Below, piece after piece: positions 1-5,712 of a DNA stretch of 5,712 nucleotides. Under the pieces are notes generated by a model. The model made no database searches. It was given only the letters and a program-made list of their open reading frames with translations, and was not told where the DNA came from. How positions within the stretch are numbered: the stretch's first letter is position 1; every line of letters begins with the position of its first letter. A program made the position numbers and the translations under genes. Source of the stretch: Caldivirga sp. (lineage in GTDB: Archaea > Thermoproteota > Thermoprotei > Thermoproteales > Thermocladiaceae); the NCBI GenBank assembly GCA_028275645.1, contig JAPWUH010000078.1, forward strand, positions 1-5,712. Reading direction: 5' to 3'.

Positions 1-483
1 ACAAGGCTCACTGGGGCCATTGCCCTAGAACCCTCGATACAGATGATTAAACTGGCTAAGGATAGGACTTGGGCCGTGGTTTCAGGAGTTGGCGAGCTGA
101 TGCCAATCAGGGACTCATCCATGGATTACGTAACCATCATAGTGACCCTCTGCTTCGCAATGAACCCAGAAGCCATGCTGAGGGAGAGCGTGAGGATTCT
201 TAAGAATGGTGGTAGGTTGATTACCTGCATAGTGCCCTTAAATAGCCCATTTGGTAAAAGGTACAGTGAACTTGGGTCAATGGGGCACCCTTACTACTCA
301 ATGGCCAGGTTCTTCACCGTTAGGCAGATTGTAGGCATGCTCAGTGGCCTTGGGTTAAAGGTCACGTCATACGTGGCCACCTTAGGTAAGGGTGTTGGAG
401 ATTATTACGAGGAGCCAAGGATGGTTAACGAAGATGAGGCGGAGGGGTATGGGTTCGTGTGCATTAACGCTGTTAAACCGTAG
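1..483 (+). CDS. Class I SAM-dependent methyltransferase, C-terminal part (5' end outside window)
   Basis: The reading frame is open from the first base to the TAG at 481-483, giving 160 residues; the ATG at 43 is internal, so the gene begins upstream of the window. The glycine-rich SAM motif I is off the edge. What remains fits the second half of a Rossmann-type methyltransferase of the Methyltransf_11/UbiE-like group. ALEPS near in-window residue 8 is the end of strand beta-2, with the acidic residue that usually binds the SAM ribose. GELMPIRDSSMDYV is the AE-LPF-D-SFD-V type motif, and ESVRILKNGGRLI is the 'VLKPGG' motif before strand beta-5. The tail (MARFFTVRQIVGMLSGLGL) matches the usual end, where a helix precedes the last strands. 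The acceptor substrate cannot be read from this. It lies 83 bp upstream of the beta-glycosidase gene, which has its own promoter, so a functional link is not implied. Family is fairly sure; substrate unknown. Confidence 0.85.
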   Translation, partial: TRLTGAIALEPSIQMIKLAKDRTWAVVSGVGELMPIRDSSMDYVTIIVTLCFAMNPEAMLRESVRILKNGGRLITCIVPLNSPFGKRYSELGSMGHPYYSMARFFTVRQIVGMLSGLGLKVTSYVATLGKGVGDYYEEPRMVNEDEAEGYGFVCINAVKP

Positions 484-528
484 CTAAGCATGGTTAATGA
501 GGACCTTTAATGTTTAGAACCAACCACA

Positions 529-543
529 GGTAAAACTTAATAA
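529..543 (+). promoter_or_regulatory. Archaeal BRE/TATA promoter of the GH1 gene (leaderless)
   Basis: A purine-rich stretch GGTAAAA (529-535, BRE-like) is followed by CTTAATAA (536-543). The box is centred at about 540, some 26-27 bp before the ATG at 567. This places the predicted transcription start at or within a base of the start codon, so the mRNA should be leaderless. No Shine-Dalgarno-like GAGGTG precedes the ATG. Seen in the sequence; promoter activity is inferred. Confidence 0.6.
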
Positions 544-566
544 CACTTCACACGGTACTTGGCTTA

Positions 567-2036
567 ATGAGCATAATCTTCCCTAAGTCCTTTAGGTTTG
601 GCTGGTCCCAGGCCGGTTTCCAATCTGAAATGGGTACCCCAGGTAGTGAGGACCCTAACAGTGACTGGTACGTCTGGGTTCATGACCCTGAGAACATTGC
701 ATCTGGCCTAGTTAGCGGTGACCTGCCTGAGCATGGGCCAGGCTACTGGGGTCTGTATAGGATGTTTCATGATAATGCAGTTAAAATGGGCCTTGACATA
801 GCCAGGATCAATATTGAGTGGTCTAGGGTATTCCCAAAGCCAATGCCTGAACCACCACAGGGTAACGTGGAGGTTAAGGGCGACTCCGTGCTGATGGTTC
901 ACGTCGACGAGAGGGACCTTAAGGCCCTCGACTCAGCCGCCAACCAAGATGCAGTTAAGCATTATAGGGAGATCTTCAGCGACCTTAAGGCAAGGGGGAT
1001 ATACTTCATACTCAACTTCTACCATTGGCCACTACCACTGTGGGTCCATGACCCAATTAGGGTTAGGAGGGGTGACTTAAGTGGACCCACTGGCTGGCTT
1101 GATGTTAAGACTGTGGTTAACTTCGCCAGGTTCGCGGCCTACGTGGCCTGGAAGTTCGATGACTTGGTTGATGAGTATTCAACAATGAATGAGCCTAATG
1201 TTGTGTACAGCAATGGCTTCATGTGGGTTAAGTCAGGCTTCCCACCAAGTTACCTGAACCTTGAACTTTCCAGGAGGGCTATGGTTAACTTGATTCAAGC
1301 CCATGCGAGGGCTTATGACGCAGTTAAGGAAATAACCAAGAAACCCATAGGTATAATATACGCCAACTCCTCCTTCACGCCACTGACGGATAAGGACTTT
1401 AGGGCTGTGGATTTAGCTGAGAGGGACTCCAGGTGGGTCTTCTTTGATGCCATAGTTAAGGGTGAGTTGATGGGTACGGTTAGGGATGACTTAAAGGGTA
1501 GGTTGGATTGGATTGGGGTAAACTACTACTCAAGGACTGTGGTTAAGCTTATTGGCGAGAACACGTACATTGGTATACCTGGCTATGGCTATTCATGTGA
1601 ACGCAACTCGGTGAGCCTAGACGGCAGGCCATGCAGTGACTTTGGGTGGGAGTTTTACCCAGAGGGCCTTTACGATGTCATAATGAAGTATTGGAACCGC
1701 TACCACCTACCCATATACGTCACGGAGAATGGCATAGCCGACGCCGCGGATTACCAGAGGCCATACTACCTGGTCAGCCACATTTACCAGGTATATAGGG
1801 CTATCCAGGATGGGGCCAATGTTAAGGGTTACCTACACTGGTCGTTGGCGGATAACTATGAGTGGGCGTCAGGCTTCAGCATGAGGTTTGGGTTGCTTCA
1901 CGTCGACTATACTACTAAGAAGCAGTACTGGAGGCCATCGGCATACGTCTATAGGGAGATAGCCAGGTCTAAGTCAATACCTGAGGAGTTAATGCACCTG
2001 AACTCAATACCACCAGTGAGACCCCTTAGAAGGTGA
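567..2036 (+). CDS. lacS: GH1 beta-glycosidase, LacS type (beta-galactosidase/beta-glucosidase)
   Basis: A retaining exo-beta-glycosidase of family GH1, 489 aa, the same length as Sulfolobus LacS as I recall it. The whole chain is one TIM barrel. The acid/base is E209 in STMNEPN and the nucleophile is E387 in YVTENGIAD. The glycone-binding set is visible: Q19 (AGFQSE), H153-W154 (FYHWPLPLW), N208, and W425, E432 and W433 in [10 protein letters not shown]. The N-terminus ([18 protein letters not shown]) and C-terminus (PPVRPLRR) are both LacS-like, so the protein is full length. No signal peptide or membrane segment, so it acts in the cytoplasm. Family members split beta-glucosides, beta-galactosides and short cello-oligosaccharides. 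Start choice: the ATG at 567 has a TATA box at leaderless distance, and FPKSFRFGW aligns with the known N-terminus. With the GH31 gene at 3361-5595 it probably trims xyloglucan-derived oligosaccharides; other beta-glycosides are equally possible substrates. Confidence 0.96.
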   Translation: MSIIFPKSFRFGWSQAGFQSEMGTPGSEDPNSDWYVWVHDPENIASGLVSGDLPEHGPGYWGLYRMFHDNAVKMGLDIARINIEWSRVFPKPMPEPPQGNVEVKGDSVLMVHVDERDLKALDSAANQDAVKHYREIFSDLKARGIYFILNFYHWPLPLWVHDPIRVRRGDLSGPTGWLDVKTVVNFARFAAYVAWKFDDLVDEYSTMNEPNVVYSNGFMWVKSGFPPSYLNLELSRRAMVNLIQAHARAYDAVKEITKKPIGIIYANSSFTPLTDKDFRAVDLAERDSRWVFFDAIVKGELMGTVRDDLKGRLDWIGVNYYSRTVVKLIGENTYIGIPGYGYSCERNSVSLDGRPCSDFGWEFYPEGLYDVIMKYWNRYHLPIYVTENGIADAADYQRPYYLVSHIYQVYRAIQDGANVKGYLHWSLADNYEWASGFSMRFGLLHVDYTTKKQYWRPSAYVYREIARSKSIPEELMHLNSIPPVRPLRR

Positions 2037-2052
2037 GGCCCCACCTCTTTTT
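2031..2052 (+). terminator. Hairpin plus T-tract at the end of the GH1 gene
   Basis: AGGTG (2031-2035) and CACCT (2042-2046) form a 5-bp perfect stem with a 6-nt loop. It overlaps the stop codon and is followed by C and TTTTT (2048-2052). Archaeal RNA polymerase terminates mainly at T-tracts, so the run is the more important part; the hairpin may add to it. The position, 35 bp before the end of the convergent nuclease gene, is where a terminator is needed. No comparable T-tract is seen on the minus strand for the opposing gene. Confidence 0.5.
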
Positions 2053-2071
2053 AAATGGCTTACCGAGGTCA

Positions 2072-2770
2072 TCAACTTAGGTGCATCTCCCTGGGCTTAA
2101 AGTACAGGAAGCTGCCCTTTGCCATGTCGAATCCGCTTAGGAAGTCTGGTAGTTGATACGATGCCACTATGGGTACGTTATCCATTACCTGCACTTGGGG
2201 TGCCTTTAGCGTAACCACCAGTGGGTATATGTAAACTTCATTACCCACCTTAAGTTTAACCTTCCTCACGAACCTAGCCCAATTGCTCGCTAACGCTTCC
2301 ACCTTACCCACATGCTTCTCGACTATTTTCCTTAATTCGCCGGTGCTTATGCTGAGCCAGTGCTTAGCCTCAATTACCATGACCACGTCGCCCCTATACC
2401 CAATAACATCGAACTCACCCCTCACCTCACTTGTGTCAAACCTAACGCCCCTTATGGTTCTGTAGCCGGCCTGGTTGAGGGTAAATGATATGAACTCCTC
2501 GAACTCACTCCAGGATAAGTTATTCATGTGCTTAACCACTAATTCACCGCCAGCCACCGCCAGAAGCCGAAGCCTAGGCACAGTAACCCTAAGGTACCTG
2601 TCATTAACCCTAGCCACTAAGCCGTTTTCAATCAACCAGTTAACGGCATCACCGTAATAATCACCCACCAGTGCCCTTAACGAATTCAATGAAAACACCC
2701 TGTTAAACTCCGAGGTTAGCATGAAAATAGCTTCCGTTATCCTTAAAGCATCCTCCTTCCTAATGACCAT
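2072..2770 (-). CDS. Winged-helix plus PD-(D/E)XK nuclease-like protein
   Basis: 232 aa, two domains. Residues about 5-65 look like a winged-helix DNA-binding domain: helices, then NWLIENGLVARVNDRYLRVT, the typical recognition helix and wing. Residues about 85-205 match the core of the PD-(D/E)XK (restriction endonuclease-like) superfamily: helix WSEFEEFISFTLNQAGY (E91/E92), GEFDVIGY with D121, then VVMVIEAKHW with E134 and K136, giving D-X12-E-A-K. Later come a strand (YIYPLVVTLKA) and a final VPIVASY strand. All catalytic positions appear intact, so active Mg-dependent cleavage is plausible. The layout resembles Mrr-like or archaeal DNA-repair-type nucleases; I cannot assign a named family or target. 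The ATG at 2770 is 22 bp after the stop of the coiled-coil gene, so the two probably form one transcript. A weak SD-like AAGGA lies about 9 nt upstream. No methyltransferase or specificity subunit is adjacent, so a classical restriction system is not supported. Confidence 0.75.
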   Translation of the reverse strand: MVIRKEDALRITEAIFMLTSEFNRVFSLNSLRALVGDYYGDAVNWLIENGLVARVNDRYLRVTVPRLRLLAVAGGELVVKHMNNLSWSEFEEFISFTLNQAGYRTIRGVRFDTSEVRGEFDVIGYRGDVVMVIEAKHWLSISTGELRKIVEKHVGKVEALASNWARFVRKVKLKVGNEVYIYPLVVTLKAPQVQVMDNVPIVASYQLPDFLSGFDMAKGSFLYFKPREMHLS

Positions 2771-2791
2771 ACCCGGGTCCTTACATATGGG

Positions 2792-2798
2792 TTTATTG
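2792..2798 (-). promoter_or_regulatory. Weak TATA-like box ahead of the nuclease gene
   Basis: On the minus strand CAATAAA lies about 25 bp upstream of the ATG at 2770, overlapping the stop codon of the upstream coiled-coil gene. The spacing matches the other promoters in the window, but the box is a poor match. It may give some independent transcription of the nuclease gene or may be chance. Confidence 0.25.
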
Positions 2799-3305
2799 TC
2801 TACTTCTGCTAAGCAGTGTTGAGTCCCTCATGGCCCTAATCTCCCTCTCTATGTCACCCAATCTACTGCTTAACGTTAACGATAACTCGGTTATGGTTAT
2901 TGACAGTTCCTCAAGCCTACTCTGGTAATTGGCTAGTAGGTTCCTTAGGTTGTTGACTACGTCGAATATCATAGCCCTTACATCGCTTAACTCACCCATC
3001 GTCTTGTTTAGCTGGGTGAGTATATCGTTGAGCTGGTCCCTAACCTTACTGAGCTGATCCCTGTAGTTTAGCATCGTGGTCTCTATGTAGGCTATCTCCC
3101 TAAGCACACTACCCATGTCCACCTGCCTACCGCTGGTTAAGGCATTGGCCACAGCGTTAACCCTTTGGGCCAATTCACCATACCTCTTATCCAGCTCCTT
3201 AACAGTGTTGGCTAGAGTGTTTACGGTTTCCTTAAGCTCATTAATCTCCCCATCAATCCTGTTAATCATGTCGTAGAGGTACTCCGGCGTATACTCAGTT
3301 GCCAC
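2793..3305 (-). CDS. Hypothetical coiled-coil protein
   Basis: 170 aa that are nearly all heptad-repeat helix. Residues about 8-55 form one segment (INELKETVNTLANTVKELDK region), a short break near 56-64 (LTSGRQVDMG) follows, and a longer segment runs from about 65 to 160. Hydrophobic residues recur at a/d spacing, with Glu, Lys, Asn and Arg between. There is no membrane segment, signal peptide, cysteine or catalytic motif, so it is probably a cytoplasmic oligomerising or scaffold protein. The start is a GTG at 3305: the in-frame stop TAA at 3318-3320 (minus strand) lies just upstream, an overlapping ATG at 3307 is out of frame, and a TATA box sits 26 bp away. It lies 22 bp upstream of the nuclease gene and probably shares its transcript, suggesting a physical partnership. 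I do not recognise a named family. Coiled-coil plus PD-(D/E)XK architectures exist fused in other proteins (RmuC, some archaeal proteins), so this could be a split form; that is inference. Confidence 0.75.
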   Translation of the reverse strand: MATEYTPEYLYDMINRIDGEINELKETVNTLANTVKELDKRYGELAQRVNAVANALTSGRQVDMGSVLREIAYIETTMLNYRDQLSKVRDQLNDILTQLNKTMGELSDVRAMIFDVVNNLRNLLANYQSRLEELSITITELSLTLSSRLGDIEREIRAMRDSTLLSRSRQ

Positions 3306-3328
3306 ATTTTTAAGCCGTTAGCCTTGGG

Positions 3329-3335
3329 TTATAAA
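3329..3335 (-). promoter_or_regulatory. TATA box of the coiled-coil/nuclease pair (leaderless)
   Basis: On the minus strand TTTATAA is centred at 3332, about 26-27 bp before the GTG at 3305, so transcription should start at the start codon. It sits in an AT-rich spacer (about 3329-3364) between this gene and the end of the GH31 gene. The box matches the archaeal consensus well and supports the GTG start. On the minus strand this spacer is A-rich with no long T-tract, so readthrough from the GH31 gene is also possible. Confidence 0.65.
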
Positions 3336-3360
3336 TTTTATTTATTTATATTTTTGAGTA

Positions 3361-5595
3361 TTATTTAACCGTAACCTCAACTGAACGCCCACTGTACCTA
3401 ACAGTGTAGTCAGGCTTTGACTCATAAACTCCGACTCCATGCCCCTCCGACACAACCACCACATTGAACTGCAGTTCACCAATACTCTTGCAGTAACTGC
3501 CTGATGCATCACCTATTATTAGCCTGCCCTCTGAGTCAATCCACCTCAATGGTATTGTGCAGTACTCGCCCTTCTCGTAGTTGTACGTTTCACCATCATC
3601 GAAGTACAACGTGAACTCTGAGTCGCTGCCACTGTAAACCCTCAACTCAATTGGATTCTCGGCACCATCAGTATTCATCTTGACGGGGCCCAGTGGCAGT
3701 ATTGAGCCACCTTTAACGTGAAGTGGTATCTTATCTAGCGGCGCATCTGAGTCGATATACAAGCCGCCGGTATACCTTTTACCAGTCCAGAAGTCGAACC
3801 AGGTATGGCCCCTTGGTAGGTAGACCCTACGCCTCCTTGTTGGTAGGGTAACTGGGCTTACCATTATGAAGGGGCCGAACATGTATTGGTCACCTATGTT
3901 GAGAACCTCGTCATCGCTGCTAAAGTCCATTACGAGGGGCCTCATCATCGTGTAGTCCCTCTCCGTAACCATCCAGGCCACTGAGTATATGTATGGTATT
4001 AGCCTGTACCTAAACTCAATGTACATCTTGATTATGCTGTATATGGGTTCCGGGAACATCCAGGGCTCCTTAGCGTACCAGGTCCCATGAACCCTCATCA
4101 CCGGGCAGAAGGTACTCCACTGGAACCACCTGGTGAAGACTTCACCATAGGCGGGTGTTGATGGGTCACCACTGAAGAAGCCGCCTGTGTCAGTGGTCCA
4201 GTAGGGTATCCCGGATACGCTGAAGTTTAAGCCAGCGGGTATTTGGCCGGCTAAAACACCCCAATCATGGTGAACATCACTGGACCATGTTATTGCCGAG
4301 TGCCTCTGCTGGCCTAGGAATGCTGACCTGGTTAATATCACGACACGCCTATTAACAGTGGCCCTCTGTCCCTCGTAAACGGCCTTAGTGTGCATGAGCG
4401 GGTAAGCATTCATTAGCCTGGAGCCCCTACCCATGGCTGTGGTTGAGTCATGTAACCCCGTGTAAAATGTCCAAGTGCCTGTATCTGAGGCTGGGTCCCT
4501 GGGTTTATCCAGCTCTGGCTCTGAGGCGTCGAGCCACCACCCATCAACCCCAATCTCACCGAAGGTGCTCCAAATCCTGCCCCAGTAGGCCTTCCTAGCC
4601 TCCTCGTTGAATGGGTCGTAGTTTAATGAACCAGGTATTAGGTAGCCCTTGCTCTTGAACTCCTGGTAAACCTGCGTTTTCTGGCCTACCTTTGGCCATA
4701 TTGATATGACTAGTCTGATTCCCATGTTGTGGAGTTCCTTAACCATTGACGCTGGGTCTGGGTAATTATCCTCATCGAACTTGAACGCGTTCCAGCCATA
4801 CTTACCCCAGTACATCCAATCCTGGACAATGACGTCGATTGGTATTCCCCTCCTCCTAAACTCCCTAGCAACCTCAAGGAGCTCCCTCTGAGTCCTATAC
4901 CTCTCCTTAGACTGCCAGTAGCCGAATGCCCACTTGGGCAGTAGTGGAGCCTTACCGGTTAGTTTCCTGTACCCTGAGATCACGTCATCTATGCCTTCCC
5001 CGGTTATGACGTAGTAGTCCACTGCATCAACGTCCTCCGACCAAAACTCAACCCTAGACTCCTCAGAACTTAACTCACCTATCCTAACCCTTGATAAACT
5101 GTAATGGTCCCACATGACTCCGTAGCCCACATTGGAGATGAGTATTGGTAGCGCGGTCTCGGTGGGATTTCTCTGAAGCAGGTAAACCTCATTATTCCTA
5201 TAGTTAAATAAGCCCTGGTGCTGGCCAAGGCCGTAGAGACCTTTACCCCTCATAACCATAACCTGCCTACTCCACAGACCGCCTAGGCTATTATCCCCAA
5301 CCTCCCTTGAAACCTCCCTAGCAAACACACCACCACTGCTTATGAAGGTCAGTGAGTAATCTGGGTTAACCTCAACAGTCAACTCACCGCTACTCAACCT
5401 CAGTACCTCACCACTCTGCTCAACAGTAGGCTCAATGACGGATTCGTGAATCACTGCCAGTGATTTTCGCCCAGTTAGGTTGAGCGGGGCGTAGAGGACC
5501 CTAACTATCCTTGGGCTTAGGAACCTTAACTCAAGCCTGAAGTCACCAACCCTAAGAGAGACGCCACCATTGATCTTACTGTAAGCTAAACCCAT
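3361..5595 (-). CDS. xylS: GH31 alpha-xylosidase-like glycoside hydrolase (XylS type)
   Basis: A retaining alpha-glycosidase of family GH31, 744 aa from the ATG at 5595; Sulfolobus XylS is about 730. Order: N-terminal beta-sandwich (about 10-215), TIM barrel (about 216-550), then proximal and distal C-terminal beta-sandwiches. The nucleophile is D356 in GWWLDASEPE and the acid/base is D440 in WSSDVHHDW. Other pocket residues are D259-W260 (VQDW), W300 (ISIWP), D469 (WTTDTGGFF), and R501 and H503 (RVHGTW). The LDASEPE form, rather than the WxDMNEP of alpha-glucosidases, and the GQQRHSAITWSSD and IPAGLNFSVSGIPYW stretches point to the alpha-xylosidase group that releases xylose from xyloglucan oligosaccharides; alpha-glucosidase activity is the alternative. 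No signal peptide, so cytoplasmic. Start: the frame extends to a TTG at 5670 (769 aa), but those 25 codons span a TATA box and a palindrome, and the ATG at 5595 lies at leaderless distance from that box. With the GH1 gene it suggests xyloglucan-oligosaccharide use. Confidence 0.93.
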   Translation of the reverse strand: MGLAYSKINGGVSLRVGDFRLELRFLSPRIVRVLYAPLNLTGRKSLAVIHESVIEPTVEQSGEVLRLSSGELTVEVNPDYSLTFISSGGVFAREVSREVGDNSLGGLWSRQVMVMRGKGLYGLGQHQGLFNYRNNEVYLLQRNPTETALPILISNVGYGVMWDHYSLSRVRIGELSSEESRVEFWSEDVDAVDYYVITGEGIDDVISGYRKLTGKAPLLPKWAFGYWQSKERYRTQRELLEVAREFRRRGIPIDVIVQDWMYWGKYGWNAFKFDEDNYPDPASMVKELHNMGIRLVISIWPKVGQKTQVYQEFKSKGYLIPGSLNYDPFNEEARKAYWGRIWSTFGEIGVDGWWLDASEPELDKPRDPASDTGTWTFYTGLHDSTTAMGRGSRLMNAYPLMHTKAVYEGQRATVNRRVVILTRSAFLGQQRHSAITWSSDVHHDWGVLAGQIPAGLNFSVSGIPYWTTDTGGFFSGDPSTPAYGEVFTRWFQWSTFCPVMRVHGTWYAKEPWMFPEPIYSIIKMYIEFRYRLIPYIYSVAWMVTERDYTMMRPLVMDFSSDDEVLNIGDQYMFGPFIMVSPVTLPTRRRRVYLPRGHTWFDFWTGKRYTGGLYIDSDAPLDKIPLHVKGGSILPLGPVKMNTDGAENPIELRVYSGSDSEFTLYFDDGETYNYEKGEYCTIPLRWIDSEGRLIIGDASGSYCKSIGELQFNVVVVSEGHGVGVYESKPDYTVRYSGRSVEVTVK

Positions 5596-5615
5596 GTCAT
5601 AGCATAATATTTTAG

Positions 5616-5623
5616 TTTTTAAG
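5616..5623 (-). promoter_or_regulatory. TATA box of the GH31 gene (leaderless)
   Basis: On the minus strand CTTAAAAA lies at 5623-5616, centred about 25 bp before the ATG at 5595. This predicts a leaderless or nearly leaderless mRNA and argues against translation from the TTG at 5670, which would lie upstream of this promoter. Confidence 0.6.
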
Positions 5624-5644
5624 TATTGCATTGAGACATCATAC

Positions 5645-5650
5645 TTATAA
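5645..5650 (+). promoter_or_regulatory. TATA box of the divergent plus-strand gene
   Basis: TTATAA at 5645-5650 is centred 26 bp before the A of the ATG at 5673, the same leaderless geometry as the other promoters here. The box is self-complementary, so by itself it does not set direction; the ATG and open frame on the plus strand do. Confidence 0.55.
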
Positions 5651-5652
5651 GC

Positions 5653-5671
5653 ATTGGGCTGTTGGCCCAAT
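5653..5671. promoter_or_regulatory. Palindromic operator candidate in the divergent promoter region
   Basis: ATTGGGC (5653-5659) and GCCCAAT (5665-5671) are perfect inverted repeats of 7 bp around a 5-nt spacer (TGTTG). Half-site centres are 12 bp apart, about one helical turn, as expected for a dimeric regulator. It fills the space between the plus-strand TATA box and its predicted start site, a repressor position. For the GH31 gene it lies about 58-76 bp upstream of the predicted start, where an activator could act. An RNA hairpin role is less likely because it would be upstream of both predicted transcripts. The dyad is seen; binding is inferred. Confidence 0.5.
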
Positions 5672-5672
5672 A

Positions 5673-5712
5673 ATGGGGTTCATATCGAGTAGGGCTAGGT
5701 TAAACGGCGCCG
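5673..5712 (+). CDS. Start of a divergent gene, product unknown (3' end outside window)
   Basis: An ATG at 5673 opens a frame that runs to the window edge, giving MGFISSRARLNGA. Thirteen residues are too few to name a family. Support comes from the TATA box centred exactly 26 bp upstream and from the divergent arrangement with the GH31 gene, whose predicted start is 77 bp away. Genes divergent from glycosidase genes in archaea are often sugar transporters or regulators, but nothing here shows which, if either. A chance short open frame remains possible. Confidence 0.5.
   Translation, partial: MGFISSRARLNGA

Noticed and set aside
421..500. ATGGTTAA repeated at 421 and 490
   Set aside because: Only eight exact bases are shared in AT-rich codon context; no longer repeat unit or further copies with regular spacing.
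708..902. Minus-strand open frame of 64 codons
   Set aside because: It lies wholly inside the well-supported GH1 gene on the opposite strand, has no recognisable domain and no promoter of its own.
2283..2657. Two plus-strand open frames of 60 codons each (2283-2465 and 2475-2657)
   Set aside because: Both are antisense to the nuclease gene, with low-complexity Ser/Thr/Leu composition typical of shadow frames.
2072..3305. Type II restriction-modification or toxin-antitoxin system
   Set aside because: No DNA methyltransferase or specificity subunit is adjacent. The methyltransferase at 1-483 is on the other strand, is separated by the GH1 gene and resembles small-molecule (UbiE-like) enzymes. 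The coiled-coil protein has no antitoxin-like DNA-binding domain.
3336..3364. T-rich plus-strand stretch as a terminator
   Set aside because: No plus-strand gene ends near it; on the minus strand, where the genes lie, it is A-rich, and the promoter role explains it better.
3942..3951. C-box-like ATGATGA on the minus strand, possible C/D box guide RNA
   Set aside because: It lies inside the GH31 coding region and no D box (CTGA) with matching internal boxes is found at the right distance.

Overview
The window looks like a piece of a hyperthermophilic crenarchaeal chromosome, probably of the Thermoproteales (Caldivirga/Vulcanisaeta-like); this is an inference. The signs are a LacS-type family GH1 glycosidase and an XylS-type family GH31 glycosidase, both known from thermoacidophilic archaea, heavy use of AGG arginine codons, and TATA boxes centred about 24-27 nt upstream of start codons, which points to leaderless mRNAs. 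I see no tRNA, rRNA, CRISPR array or insertion sequence.

Layout. Positions 1-483 (+) hold the C-terminal part of a class I SAM-dependent methyltransferase cut by the window edge. A short gap with an archaeal promoter leads into a complete LacS-like beta-glycosidase (567-2036, +). It ends in a small hairpin and a T-tract and faces a convergent pair of minus-strand genes: a winged-helix plus PD-(D/E)XK nuclease-like protein (2072-2770) and, just upstream of it, a purely coiled-coil protein (2793-3305). An AT-rich spacer with a clear minus-strand promoter separates these from a large GH31 alpha-xylosidase-like gene (3361-5595, -). The last 117 bases form a divergent promoter region with two TATA boxes, a perfect 7-bp inverted repeat, and the first 13 codons of a probable plus-strand gene (from 5673).

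How the genes may work together. GH31 alpha-xylosidases of the XylS type remove alpha-linked xylose from xyloglucan oligosaccharides, and LacS-type GH1 enzymes then cleave the exposed beta-glucosyl units. In Sulfolobus these two enzymes are known to cooperate and, as I recall, their genes lie close together. Their proximity here suggests an intracellular route for using plant hemicellulose oligosaccharides. Neither protein has a visible signal peptide, so oligosaccharides would have to be imported; the partial divergent gene could be part of the same locus, but its 13 residues do not identify it.

The coiled-coil/nuclease pair between the two glycosidase genes is the least explained part. The dyad between the divergent promoters is the best candidate for a sugar-responsive operator.
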